Of a DNA stretch of 64,000 nucleotides, positions 22,229 through 33,682 are shown piece after piece. The position numbers and the translations under genes are program-made. The stretch covers positions 12,400,101-12,464,100 of the forward strand of contig NC_003074.8 of the NCBI RefSeq assembly GCF_000001735.4, given 5' to 3'. Origin of the DNA: Arabidopsis thaliana. Lineage: Eukaryota > Streptophyta > Magnoliopsida > Brassicales > Brassicaceae. How positions within the stretch are numbered: the stretch's first letter is position 1; every line of letters begins with the position of its first letter. A model generated the notes under the pieces. The model made no database searches. It had not been told where the DNA came from and saw only the letters and a program-made list of their open reading frames with translations.

Positions 22229-25200
22229 CATAACTCAGTCGTGACGCAGGCATAACTAAGCAATGTGACTGTTATAACTCGGCCAAACCCTAAAATTGCT
22301 TTCCTTAAGCCATCAGTTGGTACAATCAAGTAATTAACATATCATATTCACTTTCCAACTAGTAGAATCATGAAACTAGCTCATATTCTGTATACTTTAT
22401 CCGACATCATACTTTATCCAACATCATACCCAACAACATCATTCCTAGAAGTTTGGTCAACATAATTTGTCAATAGACCCTTAGTGCAAACCCAATTTAT
22501 TTTCTGTTTTGATATTATAGATCTTGACACTAATAGAACCAACAATTTGGTGGCTAGTTTGAAATCTCATAATAACATTTGGTTTCTCATAACTCGATCA
22601 AACCACGAAATCTTCTTGCATTACTCAGCCGTGACGTATTGGTATTCCACCGCCAAACAGAAAATTTGAATATTTGAGGGTTCAGTTATTCGAACTCGTT
22701 TGAATTATTTTGAATATTAACTGTTGGCTTGTGTTCGTGTGAATATGGAACCAATCATTATTGGCGGTTCCCCATAAAAACACTTTTTGTAATCTCGATA
22801 ATGATAAAATAATGGTTTATGAACCCATTGAGATGACTCAAGAATTTCGCTATTTCGATTTTGCTAGTCTTTGGAACAGCGTAGCGACGGATAATTCAGA
22901 ATCAGAATAGGTCCACCAGTTCAAACATACAATATTAATGTGTTGTTACTCAGCCGCAAAGCTTTTATAACTTAGCCACTTCTAAATTTATTCACCAATA
23001 TTTGATTAGTGCTTTTTAGCATACACGACTATATAGATTAAGTGCTTTAGAGTGCCCTATTAATTGAAGACAAGATGATGGTGCAGGGATCTGTATGTTT
23101 ATTCCTAGAGAAATTATATCTCTTATTTAGGAATAAACTCAGCCTAAACAACACGTAATATTCTATTCTATATGAGTAAGGGACATTAGTAAAACCAACA
23201 ATAATGCGAGTATACAAATGGGCCTATTAATAACATTTGGTTTTCTCATAACTCGGTCGAGCAACGAAATCTTCTAACATAACTCAGTCGTGACGTAGGC
23301 ATAGCTAAGCCATATGACTGTTATAACTCGGCCGAACCCTAAAAGTGCTTTCCTTAAGCCATCAGTTGGTACAATCAAGTAATTAACATATCATAATCAC
23401 TTTCCAACTAGTGGAATCATGAAACTAGCTCATATTCTATATACTTTATCCAACATCATACCCATACATTGTTAAGCTCTACCTAACTTCCGTTCCTAGA
23501 AGTTTGGTCAACATAGTTTGTCAATCGACTCTTAGTGCAAACCCAATTTATTTTCTGTTCTAATATAATAGACCTTGACACTAATAGAGCAACCAATTTG
23601 GTTGCTAGTTTGAAATCTCATAATAACATTTGGTTTCTCATAACTCGGTCAAACCACGAAATCTTCAGGCATATTTCAGCCGCGACGTATTGTTATTGTA
23701 CCGCCAAACAGAAAATTTGAATATTTGAGGGTTTAGTTATTCGAATTAATTTGAACTCGTTTGAATTATTTTAAATATTAACTGTTGGCTTGTGTTCGTG
23801 TGAATATGGACCCAATCATTATTGGCAGTTCCCCATAAAAATACTTTTTATAATCTCGATAATGATATAATAATGCAATCTCGATAAACTCAGCCTAAAC
23901 AACACGTTAATTCTATTCTATTTGAGTAAGGGACATCAATAGAACCAACAATAATGTTAGTATACAAATGGGCCTATTAATAACATTTGGTTTTCTCATA
24001 ACTCGGTCGAACAAGAAATCTTCTTACATAACTCAGTCGTGACGCATGCATAACTAAGCAATGTGACTGTTATAACTCGGCAAACCCTAAAAGTGCTTTT
24101 CTTAAGCCATCAGGTTGTACAATCAAGTAATTAACATATCATATTAACTTTTCAACTAGTAGAATCATGAAATTAGCTCATATTCTATATACTTTATCCA
24201 ACATCATACTTTATCCAACATCATACCCAACAACATCATTCCTAGAAGTTTGATCAACATAGTTTGTCAATCGACCCTTAGTGAAAACCCAATTTATTTT
24301 CTGTTCTGATATAATAGACCTTGACACTAATAGAGCAACCAATTTGGTTGCTAGTTTGAAATCTCATAATAACATTTGGTTTCTCATAACTCGGTCAAAC
24401 CACGAAATCTTCAGGCATATTTCAGCCGCGACGTATTGTTATTGTACCGCCAAACAGAAAATTTGAATATTTGAGGGTTTAGTTATTCGAATTAATTTGA
24501 ACTCGTTTGAATTATTTTAAATATTAACTGTTGGCTTGTGTTCGTGTGAATATGGACTCAATCATTATTGGCAGTTCCCCATAAAAATACTTTTTATAAT
24601 CTCGATAATGATATAATAATGCAATCTCGATAAACTCAGCCTAAACAACACGTTAATTCTATTCTATTTGAGTAAGGGACATCAATAGAACCAACAATAA
24701 TGTTAGTATACAAATGGGCCTATTAATAACATTTGGTTTTCTCATAACTCGGTCGAACAAGAAATCTTCTTACATAACTCAGTCGTGACGCATGCATAAC
24801 TAAGCAATGTGACTGTTATAACTCGGCCAAACCCTAAAAGTGCTTTTCTTAAGCCATCAGGTTGTACAATCAAGTAATTAACATATCATATTAACTTTTC
24901 AACTAGTAGAATCATGAAATTACCTCATATTCTATATACTTTATCCAACATCATACTTTATCCAACATCATACCCAACAACATCATTCCTAGAAGTTTGA
25001 TCAACATAGTTTGTCAATCGACCCTTAGTGAAAACCCAATTTATTTTCTGTTTTGATATTATAGATCTTGACACTAATAAACCAACAATTTGGTGGCTAG
25101 TTTGAAATCTCATAATAACATTTGGTTTCTCATAACTCGATCAAACCACGAAATCTTCTGGCATAACTCAGTCGTGACATATTGGTATTCCACTATCAAA

Positions 25201-25350
25201 CATAAAATTTGAATATTTGAGGGTTTAGTTATACAAATCAATTCGAACTCGTTTGAATTATTTTTAATATTAATTGTTGGCGTGTTCATGTGAATATGGA
25301 CCCAGTCATTATTGGCGGTTCCCCATAAAAACACTTTTTGTAATTTTGAT
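22229..25350. repeat. Four-copy tandem repeat, unit about 746 bp
   Basis: The marker CATAACTCAGTCGTGACG recurs at 22229, 23278, 24027 and 24773, giving spacings of 1049, 749 and 746 bp. Copies 2-4 are very similar; copies 3 and 4 look nearly identical over hundreds of bases. Each unit carries ATAACTCGGTC, AACTCAGTCGTGACG and other variants of the element motif. Each also carries a 61-codon open frame (QTQFIFC.DIIDLDTNR) at 22484, 23535 and 24281, which is closed in copy 4. The frame has no recognisable domain and I treat it as repeat-derived. Copies 1-2 have an additional stretch of about 300 bp. Confidence 0.85.
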
Positions 25351-25378
25351 AATGATATAATAAAGAATATTATTTCGT

Positions 25379-25878
25379 ATGGAAATAAGGATGACAATGA
25401 GGTACGGCGAAATCAGGAGGCGCGATAAGGGCGTTCTGATCGAGTGTGATTGCAATGCTAAAGTTGTCGTTGCCACTTCTCGTGATCCTGTTACAAGCGG
25501 AAAACTGTATTTCAGTTGTCCGTATGAAATATCAGTTGTAAGCATCTTTTTTGAGTTATGATTCTTTATTTTATTTCTTTTATTTTTGTATCCCTATGAA
25601 TCAACCTCTTATTTTTCAGGGTCCCGGTCGAGGCTGCGGTTTCAAGAGATGGTGGACTGTTGCATTGTGTGACGAGTTTGACATGATAAAAGAGGAGACT
25701 ATTGTGATGAAGAAGGATCTGGAAGCAGCCAATAAGCGCGTCGAGGCTCAGGCGGAAAAGATCTTTTTTATGGAAAAGAAATTTGAAATGTTAGAGATGA
25801 ATTATGAGCTTGAAGAAGTATCTGTGAGCATAGCTAAATTTGATTTTTTCAATTTGGACTTCCTTGTACTGTCAATTT
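25379..25878 (+). CDS. Second GRF-like zinc finger/coiled-coil protein in the MULE
   Basis: Exon 1 begins MEIRMTMRYGEIRRRDKGV at 25379, with a C-x-C pair (IECDCNAKVVV), TSRDPVTSGKLYFSCPYE, and a GTAAGC donor at about 25539. After CTTATTTTTCAG (25608-25619) exon 2 gives GPGRGCGFKRWWTVALCDEF, then a coiled coil (MIKEETIVMKKDLEAANKR ... FMEKKFEMLEMNYELEE), and ends near 25878. Spacing C-x-C ... C ... C-x-F-x-x-W matches GRF fingers. The length is about 140 residues. The gene is opposite in direction to the GRF gene at 21445-21998 and separated from it by the 746-bp repeats. Reading frames are open, so it may be intact. Confidence 0.6.
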
Positions 25879-25879
25879 A

Positions 25880-26320
25880 ATTAAGTCAGCCAGTCTTCCG
25901 ATTTATGCGATGATAACTCAGCCATCACGTTATAATAACTCAACCAAATATCGAATTAATCTACGATAACTCAGCCGTTACGTTACAATGATTCAGCTAT
26001 CACACACGAATAACTCAGCCATCACACACGAGTAACTAAACTAAACATCAAGTTAATATACGATAAGTCCGCCTTTACGTTAGCATAACTCAGCCATCAC
26101 ACACGAATAACTCAGCCAAACATCAAGTTAATCTACGATAAATCCGCCGTAACGTTAGAATAACTCAGCCATCACACACACGTAAAAGAGAGACTGATTA
26201 TGAATCATACACACGAATAAAAGATAAAAAAAAAAATAACATAAATAACATAGAAGTACTGCAATTAAATAACATAAAATAAAATACAAATAACATGGAG
26301 ATGTAATTTTGTTATGACCA
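25880..26320. repeat. TAACTCAGCC motif array, convergent gene interval
   Basis: About a dozen AACTCAGCCATCACACACGA-type copies at 25910-26180, partly as a tandem unit containing AAACATCAAGTTAATCTACG. It lies between the GRF2 gene (plus) and the small minus-strand gene ending at 26344. Confidence 0.75.
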
Positions 26321-26343
26321 AACAATCACATCCATCGCCACCT

Positions 26344-26760
26344 TCATTCTTCATCTGATTCAAAACTTGAACTCTCGGTCGATCCATACCCCAGCTTATC
26401 CCAATCAATACTAATCACCTTGAATGCATTCTTCTCCTTGTAAGCCTTGCTTACCTGCTCCTCCACTTTCTGGAACTCTTCCTCCACGTTAAATCCGTCC
26501 TTCATCCTCTTCATTTTCCTTAGGAGTTTAAGTTTCGCTTCTTTCTCATGCAGTTTGAGATCCAATAATTAAGTATTCTTCCTCCATCTCCCTTATGTTG
26601 CATCTGATGAGAGAGATGATGCCTTTGAAACGTCTCTCCGTTTCATGCAGCCTTCTGCTGGAACCGTCATCCACACACGGCCTCTTGTTGGAACCGTCAT
26701 CCACACACGGCCTCTTGTTGGAAGAGTTTCGGAAGAGTTTCGTTGCTCAGAGATTATAGA
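26344..26760 (-). CDS. Small coiled-coil protein with acidic C-terminus, MULE accessory, frameshifted
   Basis: The clear part (26565-26344) reads LHEKEAKLKLLRKMKRM ... VEEEFQKVEEQVSKAYKEK and ends STESSSFESDEE, a charged coiled coil with an acidic tail. Upstream in another frame 26750-26580 reads NKRPCVDDGSNKRPCVDDG (a 30-bp tandem duplication at 26668-26727) then RRLHETERRFKGIISLIRCN, so a one-base shift near 26570 probably joins them. I do not recognise a family. It lies among TAACTCAGCC arrays, so it belongs to the MULE. Confidence 0.45.
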
Positions 26761-27314
26761 GATTAATTGGTAAGAATCGAGAAGAGAAAAGACAAGAGAG
26801 AACCAGTGTATGTATAGTCCTCTAACGAAGTTTGGGTTCTTTGATATAAGCGACGTTTGGGTCCTTGACTATTGAGTTATATTTATAAGAAGGTCAACCG
26901 GTGTATGTATAGTCCTCTAGTGATGTTTGGGTTCTTTGATTACAGCGAAGTTTGGGTATGACAAGTCAGCCCCCACGTTAGACTAACTCAGCCGCAACAT
27001 CGAATTAATATATGATAAGTCAGCCGTTATGTTAGAATAACTCAGCCATGACATGATCTGTGCGATGACAAGTCAGCCACCACATTAGAATAACTCAGCT
27101 AAACATCAAATTAATCTACGATAACTCAGCCATAACACGAATTGAGCGATAATAAGTCAGTCATTACATCGATTTAACCTATAATTAACACCGTGCATTC
27201 AATTTCATAGATTCATACAAACATAATTTTGGTTATCAATCCTAAAGCTTCAATATTTAGTAAAATCACATGCTAAAAATCCCAAAAGACACAGACATTA
27301 TTCGAAAAAGCCAA
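26761..27314. repeat. TAACTCAGCC array between the small gene and the ULP gene
   Basis: 26955-27175 contains about nine motif copies, several as GATAAGTCAGCC variants. Further left, 26805-26950 has a duplicated CCGGTGTATGTATAGTCCTC...TTTGGGTTCTTTGAT unit. No gene. Confidence 0.65.
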
Positions 27315-27612
27315 TTACGTCTCTAGAAACCGTGTAGGGGTCCTTTCCGGTGCTTCATCGAAGATCTCTGCTACCATCTTAACCCGTAGAGCCTGGATAT
27401 TTGCATCAGTATGACATCAAAAGAAACACCAACCAATAAACATTCAAGAATCTTTAATGCGTAAACGCCGCAGTCCCCTCTGATAGTATTTTGCGGGACC
27501 ATTTTCTTGTCCCTCCGCCAGAATGAAAATTGGTCGTATTGCGGGATACGGACTTTGGAAGGAATCAGTTCGTTCATCATCTGTGTAATCATCCTCGTGA
27601 ACGGCCTACAAG

Positions 27613-28753
27613 TGATAAGGTTCAAATTTCCCTAAGAACTACTATCTCAAATAAGCGATCAATTGCAGTATTTAAGGATCGAATTCACAAAGTTCTTTTA
27701 TTCAAACAATGAGTTCAATGTCAAGATTAAGCTAGCAGGTGATGACTGAAATAATAAGTAAACAAAGTAAAAAGACAGCATGTTGGTTGTGTTGTAAACG
27801 ATTAGGAAAAGAGCTAGGAACAATGTATTATCAGGAAACTATTGGTTAGTAGATCGAATGAAAGCTAGGTGGTTATCGAACAATTCTTAAACTCAAACTC
27901 TAATTATGGAATAACCGGTGGTGTTCCGCGAAACTCTCTATATCTATAGCTAAGAAAATCCGGAGAAGCGAAGATTATTAACTTAAACATTCATTCTAAA
28001 CGAGTTTGATTGTTCACCTTAGTAGATAGGCCGATTCTTATTACACACCTATAAACCAGGCTCATCAAATAATAGATTCAACTACAGATACCTATGATGG
28101 CATATCTATTGTCTGGATTAAAGATCTAGTTAATTACTCTAGATCTAGCATTAAGCATAATTAAAGATGAAGAATTCTACAGATAACCTAGCAAAAGGGG
28201 CAATCTACAAAACCATATGAATCACTAATGAGAAACCCTATTCCTAACAGCAGATTATTCAGACATATTGATTGAAACAAACAACATAATTGAGTATGAA
28301 AGCATAAACACAGCAAATAGAATAAGGGAAAGAAAGGTTCTCTTCACTAAATTAAGAACTGAATGAATCTCTAAAAACAATGGATGAATAGCTTATGTCT
28401 CTCTGTAACAGGGTTTTGCAAAAAGCTTGAGAAAAGAAATTAGGGTCTAAAACAATGTATATAAACCCTATAAAACGTCCAGGGACTAATAATGCAAATA
28501 GAGAAATCTTCTAGGGCAAACTTCCTTTTCTGTAAACTCGTGTGACGATCGACACTCTGGCTGATTCCTGAATCTAAAATCGTCCTTAACTTCCTTTTCC
28601 TTAGCTTTTGCTCCAAAATGTCTCCTTATTTCCATTGGTGTCTCATTGCATAGAATACCTGAAAAGACACTAAAAAGACTCGAGAAATAACATAAAGACT
28701 CAAAATCCTATACCTAAAACGTAGATAAAATCAGTGAAATTAGGGTTATATTA
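27613..28753 (-). repeat. Solo LTR inside the ULP catalytic domain
   Basis: Ends TGATAAGG and TTATATTA (a mutated CA). Perfect 5-bp target duplication ACAAG at 27608-27612 and 28754-28758. It aligns with the solo LTR at 3607-4847 and contains one GTGACGATCGACACTC remnant of the family motif near 28551. Removing it with one ACAAG restores the ULP frame from MLEAC to RPFTRM. Confidence 0.92.
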
Positions 28754-29514
28754 ACAAGCTTCCAGCATTTTTCCATCGCTCTCTTTTGTATGTTCTCCGA
28801 CGATGCAATCATAGCAATCAATGTGAGACCTAAGCAAGTTCACATGAAGGGTCACCCAATGATTACCTCCGGTTTGGTGGATAAGATACAAGTGATCCAC
28901 ATCTGTTACTAGAAAAGTCCTAGTGGTCATTTCATCGAGTTGAATCAATGAACTCCCATCCGAGGCCAACTTAACAGTTTTTCCCCTTGCAGCTTTTACT
29001 CTCTGCAGCCTCATGGTTTCCTCCTCATCTTCATCAGACTCATGCAACATGCTAGTATCTTCAGCTACCCACTGGTCAGTAACATTAAGTATAGAATCAT
29101 CATTAGTCTTGGGACAGCAGTATCACCGTCAGCTTTTTTCCTTGGCTTTCTCATGTGATTTTGGCATTTTTATTGTCAACTTTGGAGGCACCTTTCTAGG
29201 CACCTTTGTAGGAGCCTTTGTAGTAGTCTTTCTTCCTCTTTTATTTGTGGCGGCTAGCTCTTTCACGATTAGCCCTTTTAAGGTTTTCTCCTTAACTTTA
29301 GCTTTCTTCTTTGGTGATGTCTTCGCTTTGGTATTTCTCCTCGCCGGCGTCGTAGAGCGTAAACAGCGGGAACCAGGAGACTTCTCAATGAAATCAATAT
29401 CAACATTGTCTCCATCAGTGGTCTTAGCAAATTCGTCATCAAGATTCCTACTAACCTCAACCTCAGCAATATCAACATCCTTCTCTACCACCGAATCTAC
29501 AACTTCTTTCTATT

Positions 29515-29730
29515 GCATAAACGTAAAGAAAACTCAGGCATTAAATAACGAAAACTCAGGCCTATGTATAAATATAACTCAACCGTAACTAAATAAAAAG
29601 TTATACCTCAGCCGTATAATATGAAGATAACTCAGCTGTAACTAAATAATAGTTATAACTCAGCCGTATAATATGAAGATAACTCAGCCATAACTAAATA
29701 AAAAGTAATAACTCAGCCATTAGCTTACCG
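29515..29730. repeat. TAACTCAGCC motif array in a ULP-gene intron
   Basis: About nine copies, including ATAACTCAGCCGTATAATATG three times in tandem. On the minus strand it lies between a GTAAGC donor (near 29727) and the AG before the 29512 segment, so the array is intronic. Confidence 0.7.
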
Positions 29731-30439
29731 GAGGACGACTAGTAACAGATTGGTTATTTGTAGATTTCCGTGGAACTTTTGGTGTCTATTGAGTTTGGGG
29801 TTTAGGGTGGCCTTGCTCCTCTTGGGTTAAAAACATTTCTCTAATAACCACTCTAGAGTTTAATGTTGAGTCAGCTATGCCAGTTTGGCCAATTAGGCCT
29901 ACCCCAATGACCTTCAGATGCTCTTTCATCTGTTTGACCTCATTCTCAATAGATCCAAACCTTCTTTCAAACTTTGCATCAATCCTCTCTTCTACTTGAT
30001 CTCCAATCACCTCCCGACGGGAGGACATTTCTTTGATGCTTTTATCAACGGTGTCAAACCTTGAGTTTAAGGGAGATATTAAGTTGGACACCATATCCAC
30101 GAACGACACATCTCCCCGAACATCATGCTTGTCCTCGTCCTCATCAGATTCGACAGCTACTTCCTTATTATTCTTCTTCTTTTTCTTTTTTGCATCTCCT
30201 CCACCAGCTTGAACACCCTCACTGTGAGAGACTTTCTGCTTCTTTGCAGGAGATTCAGACACATCCGCTGCTTTATCTTTAACCGGTTTCTTCTTCTTCT
30301 CATTCGTCTTCACATCCCAATAACCTTTAACAAGCTTATCCCCATGTATGCCTTCGATCAAGTGATCGAGTGCTGGGTCTTCTACTTCATCTGGCCAAGT
30401 ATGAAACAGCTCGCTTACATCATCCTTCATAACCATTTA

Positions 30440-30895
30440 ATGCACACGCAACTACAACACAAGAGATAATAAAACCCATCAGTATGTTTAACTCAGCCAT
30501 ACTATAACTCATTCGTCACAGAACATAACTCAGCCATCACCTAACATATTTGACAAAAATAGAACATAACTCAGCCATTACAGAACAGAACTCAGCCATC
30601 ACAGAACATAATTCAGCCGTCACATAACATTTGACAAAAAACAAAACAGAACTCAGCCATCACAGAACATAACTCAGCCGTTACATAACATATTTGACAA
30701 AAAACAAAACATAACTCAGCCATCACAGATCATAACTCAGACGTCACATAACATATTTGACAAAAAACAGAACATTAACTCAGTCATAAGAGAGCATAAC
30801 TCAGTCGTAACACAAATATTTGATAAAAAACAGAACATAACTCAGCCATAACAGAACATAACTCAGTCAATAACTATCATAACAGAGCCAAAACC
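30440..30895. repeat. TAACTCAGCC motif array in a second ULP-gene intron
   Basis: About eighteen copies in tandem units of about 60 bp (AACATAACTCAGCCATCACA plus ACATATTTGACAAAAAACA). It begins after a GAG|GTAAGG donor at 30900-30895 on the minus strand. This is the densest array in the window. Confidence 0.8.
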
Positions 30896-31356
30896 TTACC
30901 TCACCACCATGCGTTTTGATATCTTCAGCAATGGCCGATTCTATTGTTGCACGGGTACGGTTGCCACCCCATCTAAGCAACGGAATCTCATCCGCTTTGA
31001 CTATGTTTCCAAATCGCTCACCAATGGTGATGATTGAATCATACGCCCAAGCCTGCAACACGAAAGCCATACCACTGATGGTGCACGTCTTGCCAATAGG
31101 CCTCAACAACTTTATAGAAATAACAAGGGCTTCAAATGTTGTCCGACCCCATGGATAAGTGTTCAAGACTTCGTCATCAAAAACTCTTTTGGCACTCTCA
31201 AATGGTATCCAAGAGTTAGGATGCATGCCATAAAGTCCAATGGCTAGAAGAGTCAATAACCCAAACAATTTACGCTTTCCAGGAGGCCATACTCTCTTCC
31301 TATTACTAAGCCTCGCCTAAGTTCTTCTTAACTTAGGACCTTTACCGGTTGGTACA

Positions 31357-32555
31357 TGATATAGGTCAAATTAATCCTAAGACCACTCTCTCAAATAAAG
31401 AAGTCAGTTACAGCACTTTGGGATCGAATTCACAAAGTTCTCGAATCACGCAATAAACTAAGGTTTTGAATTAAGCTAAGTAAAACAGTAATTAAATTAA
31501 AGAGAAACAAAAGTAAACAACAGCAATCGATTGGATGGTTGTGAAACAAGATTATAAAAGCGTCAAACTTAGGGTATTCTCAGGAAATAGATGATAGTAG
31601 ATCTAGAAATAACTAAGTTGTTATCGAACCGTTCTCGAACTCAAACTATGATTTTAGAGTAACCGGTGGCGTTCCGCAAAACTCCCTATACCTATAGCTA
31701 AGAATAACCAGAGAAGCCGAGAGAACTTTAACTTAAACATGCATTATTATCAAGTTTGATTAGTTCACCTAGTATCTAAACCAGAGCCCTTCTATGAGCC
31801 TACCTGTTCTTTCTTAAATGCCTAGGCTCATCTATGATGGATCAAATAGCAAGTACCTATGGTGGGCATACTTATTATCTAAGAACAAGTTCTAGTTAGC
31901 TACTCTAGAACTAGCATTAAGAACAATCAAGATGAAGAATTTCTACAGATAACCTAGCAAGGGGGCAATCTACTAAATCATCTATAACCCTAATGAGAAA
32001 CCCTAAACCTAACAGAAAAACTACTCAAGCATGATGAATGAAGTAAACAACATGATTAGAATAGAAATCAATGAATAAAACAAGAAGAAAATAGAGTAAG
32101 AAAGATCCAAAGGGAGTTTCCACAGGGTTTTGCTCCCCAAGTACAAAAGAGATAGAAAATAGCCTCTCCAAGCTTCGGGTCTAAACATTGACCTAAGAAC
32201 TATATATATATATGTCTTAAAAACGTGATGGGCCTTAATTAAACATAAGAGAAAGTTCTGGACCAAATTTGGAAATCTTCAAAACATCCATAAGTTGCGT
32301 CTCAAAATTGCCGTCAGGTATTGGTGTCGCTCGACATCAGGGGTGGTGTCGTTCGACACCTACGTGCATTTTCGTCTCCGGATTGCTTATGCAGCTTAAG
32401 TTTTCTGTTGATCTCCAGAATGCTCCATAATCTCCAAATGCATCCCAAACATGTAAAGACCTGAAAAGAACTAGAAAAGGCTCTAGAAATAACAATTAGG
32501 CTCCAAAACTTATACCTAAATAATAGCTAAAATCGGTAAAAATAGGGTTATATCA
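31357..32555 (-). repeat. 3' LTR of the gag-only element
   Basis: Left-hand copy on the plus strand. It has the paired GGTGTCG...CGACACC motif near 32324-32361 and, on the minus strand, a TATATATATA-type stretch near 32204-32212 just downstream of the motif, so the motif occupies U3. Confidence 0.88.
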
Positions 32556-33660
32556 ACTCCCCCAAACTTAGCTTTTGCTTGCCCTCAAGCAAAACACTAA
32601 AGCCGAACCCGTGGAAGAGGTTTGAAAACAAAGGAACTCCCAGCATTCTCTAGTGTATTGCCATGATCATTCTAACAAAATCTATATGCCGATCAGTTCT
32701 AATCAAATTCTAACCAACATGTACTTCTCTGCAAGCTTACACAACATTCTCTATTTTATACCTAAGTTCCACAACTATATCCACCAGGCTTTCATCACTG
32801 GGTCTCATCAAACAAGCTAACATTCTAGATCCTTCTAGACTCATTCATGTACTATACCATGATCAATCGACCATTCTTTTATCATTTTTTTCTTTGGTGT
32901 TCTTTCTCTCCCCGAGACTTATTTTGTTTTTCGAGAGTAAACAAAGGGGAACTCGCATACTGGATCCACACCCTCGGCATTTTTCCAACCTTTGTAATTG
33001 ATCATTCCAAATAATATATAATAATGGGGTCATAGGAAATATTCCTATCCCTAGAAACTATCTGAAAATCATCTCAATCTCTCATTATATTTTTTTTCTT
33101 TTTATAAGAGGAGATGAACATATTCTTTTTATCACATTGGTCTCAATATAAGGTATGAACAAGGAGTCAAGATCTATGAATACTAACTGTTTGAAGAGGT
33201 AAAAGGAAGAGCAGTGAGATTAGCTCCAGCCTTAGTGGTTGAATTGGAAACTAGGATATCCTCAAGTCTGTTGGTTTGCCATCTAGTTTTCCAATAGTCG
33301 GATTGAGTCGAACCTCATCATTAATCAACCAAGCAATAATCTAAAGAATAGAGATCATAATTCCAAACAAAATTTTGACTCAATAAAACGACTCAAAAAT
33401 AAGAAAAAGAAGAGTAAGAATAAGACTCAAAAAGAAAAACATAGTTAGTAACTGCCTCCCCCAGACTTAAACGACACTGTCCCCAGTGGTATTCAAATCC
33501 AGAGTAAGCGAAAAAAATAAAAGAAAAACGAAAAATAAAAGAAAAAGAAAAAGAAAACCATATCAGTGGGTTGCCTCCCACTAAGCGCTTGTTTAGAGTC
33601 AATAGCTTGACTTTGATGGAGTTTGGGGATCAGGTGGATCAGATGGAGGAAAAAAATACT
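32556..33660 (-). other. 3' non-coding interior of the gag-only element, with PPT
   Basis: The PPT (minus strand AAGTTTGGGGGAGT) abuts the 3' LTR. The rest of 32572-33660 shows no credible gene: pyrimidine-rich runs and a short AAGAAAAAGAAAAAC stretch at 33500-33560. A second TAAGTCTGGGGGAGG block lies near 33455-33470. Confidence 0.65.
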
Positions 33661-33682
33661 TCCTAGTAGAACCCCGCATCAT

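Noticed and set aside
22484..24466. Three related 61-codon frames that might be a repeated gene
   Set aside because: They are parts of the 746-bp tandem repeat, closed in the fourth copy, with no domain; they also run across motif variants.
29013..29588. 191-codon plus-strand frame
   Set aside because: Shadow of the Lys-rich ULP-gene segment on the minus strand, whose composition fits the family.
30440..30895. CRISPR-like array (regular motif spacing)
   Set aside because: Plant nuclear DNA, spacers are themselves repeated, and the array lies in an intron of a transposon gene.
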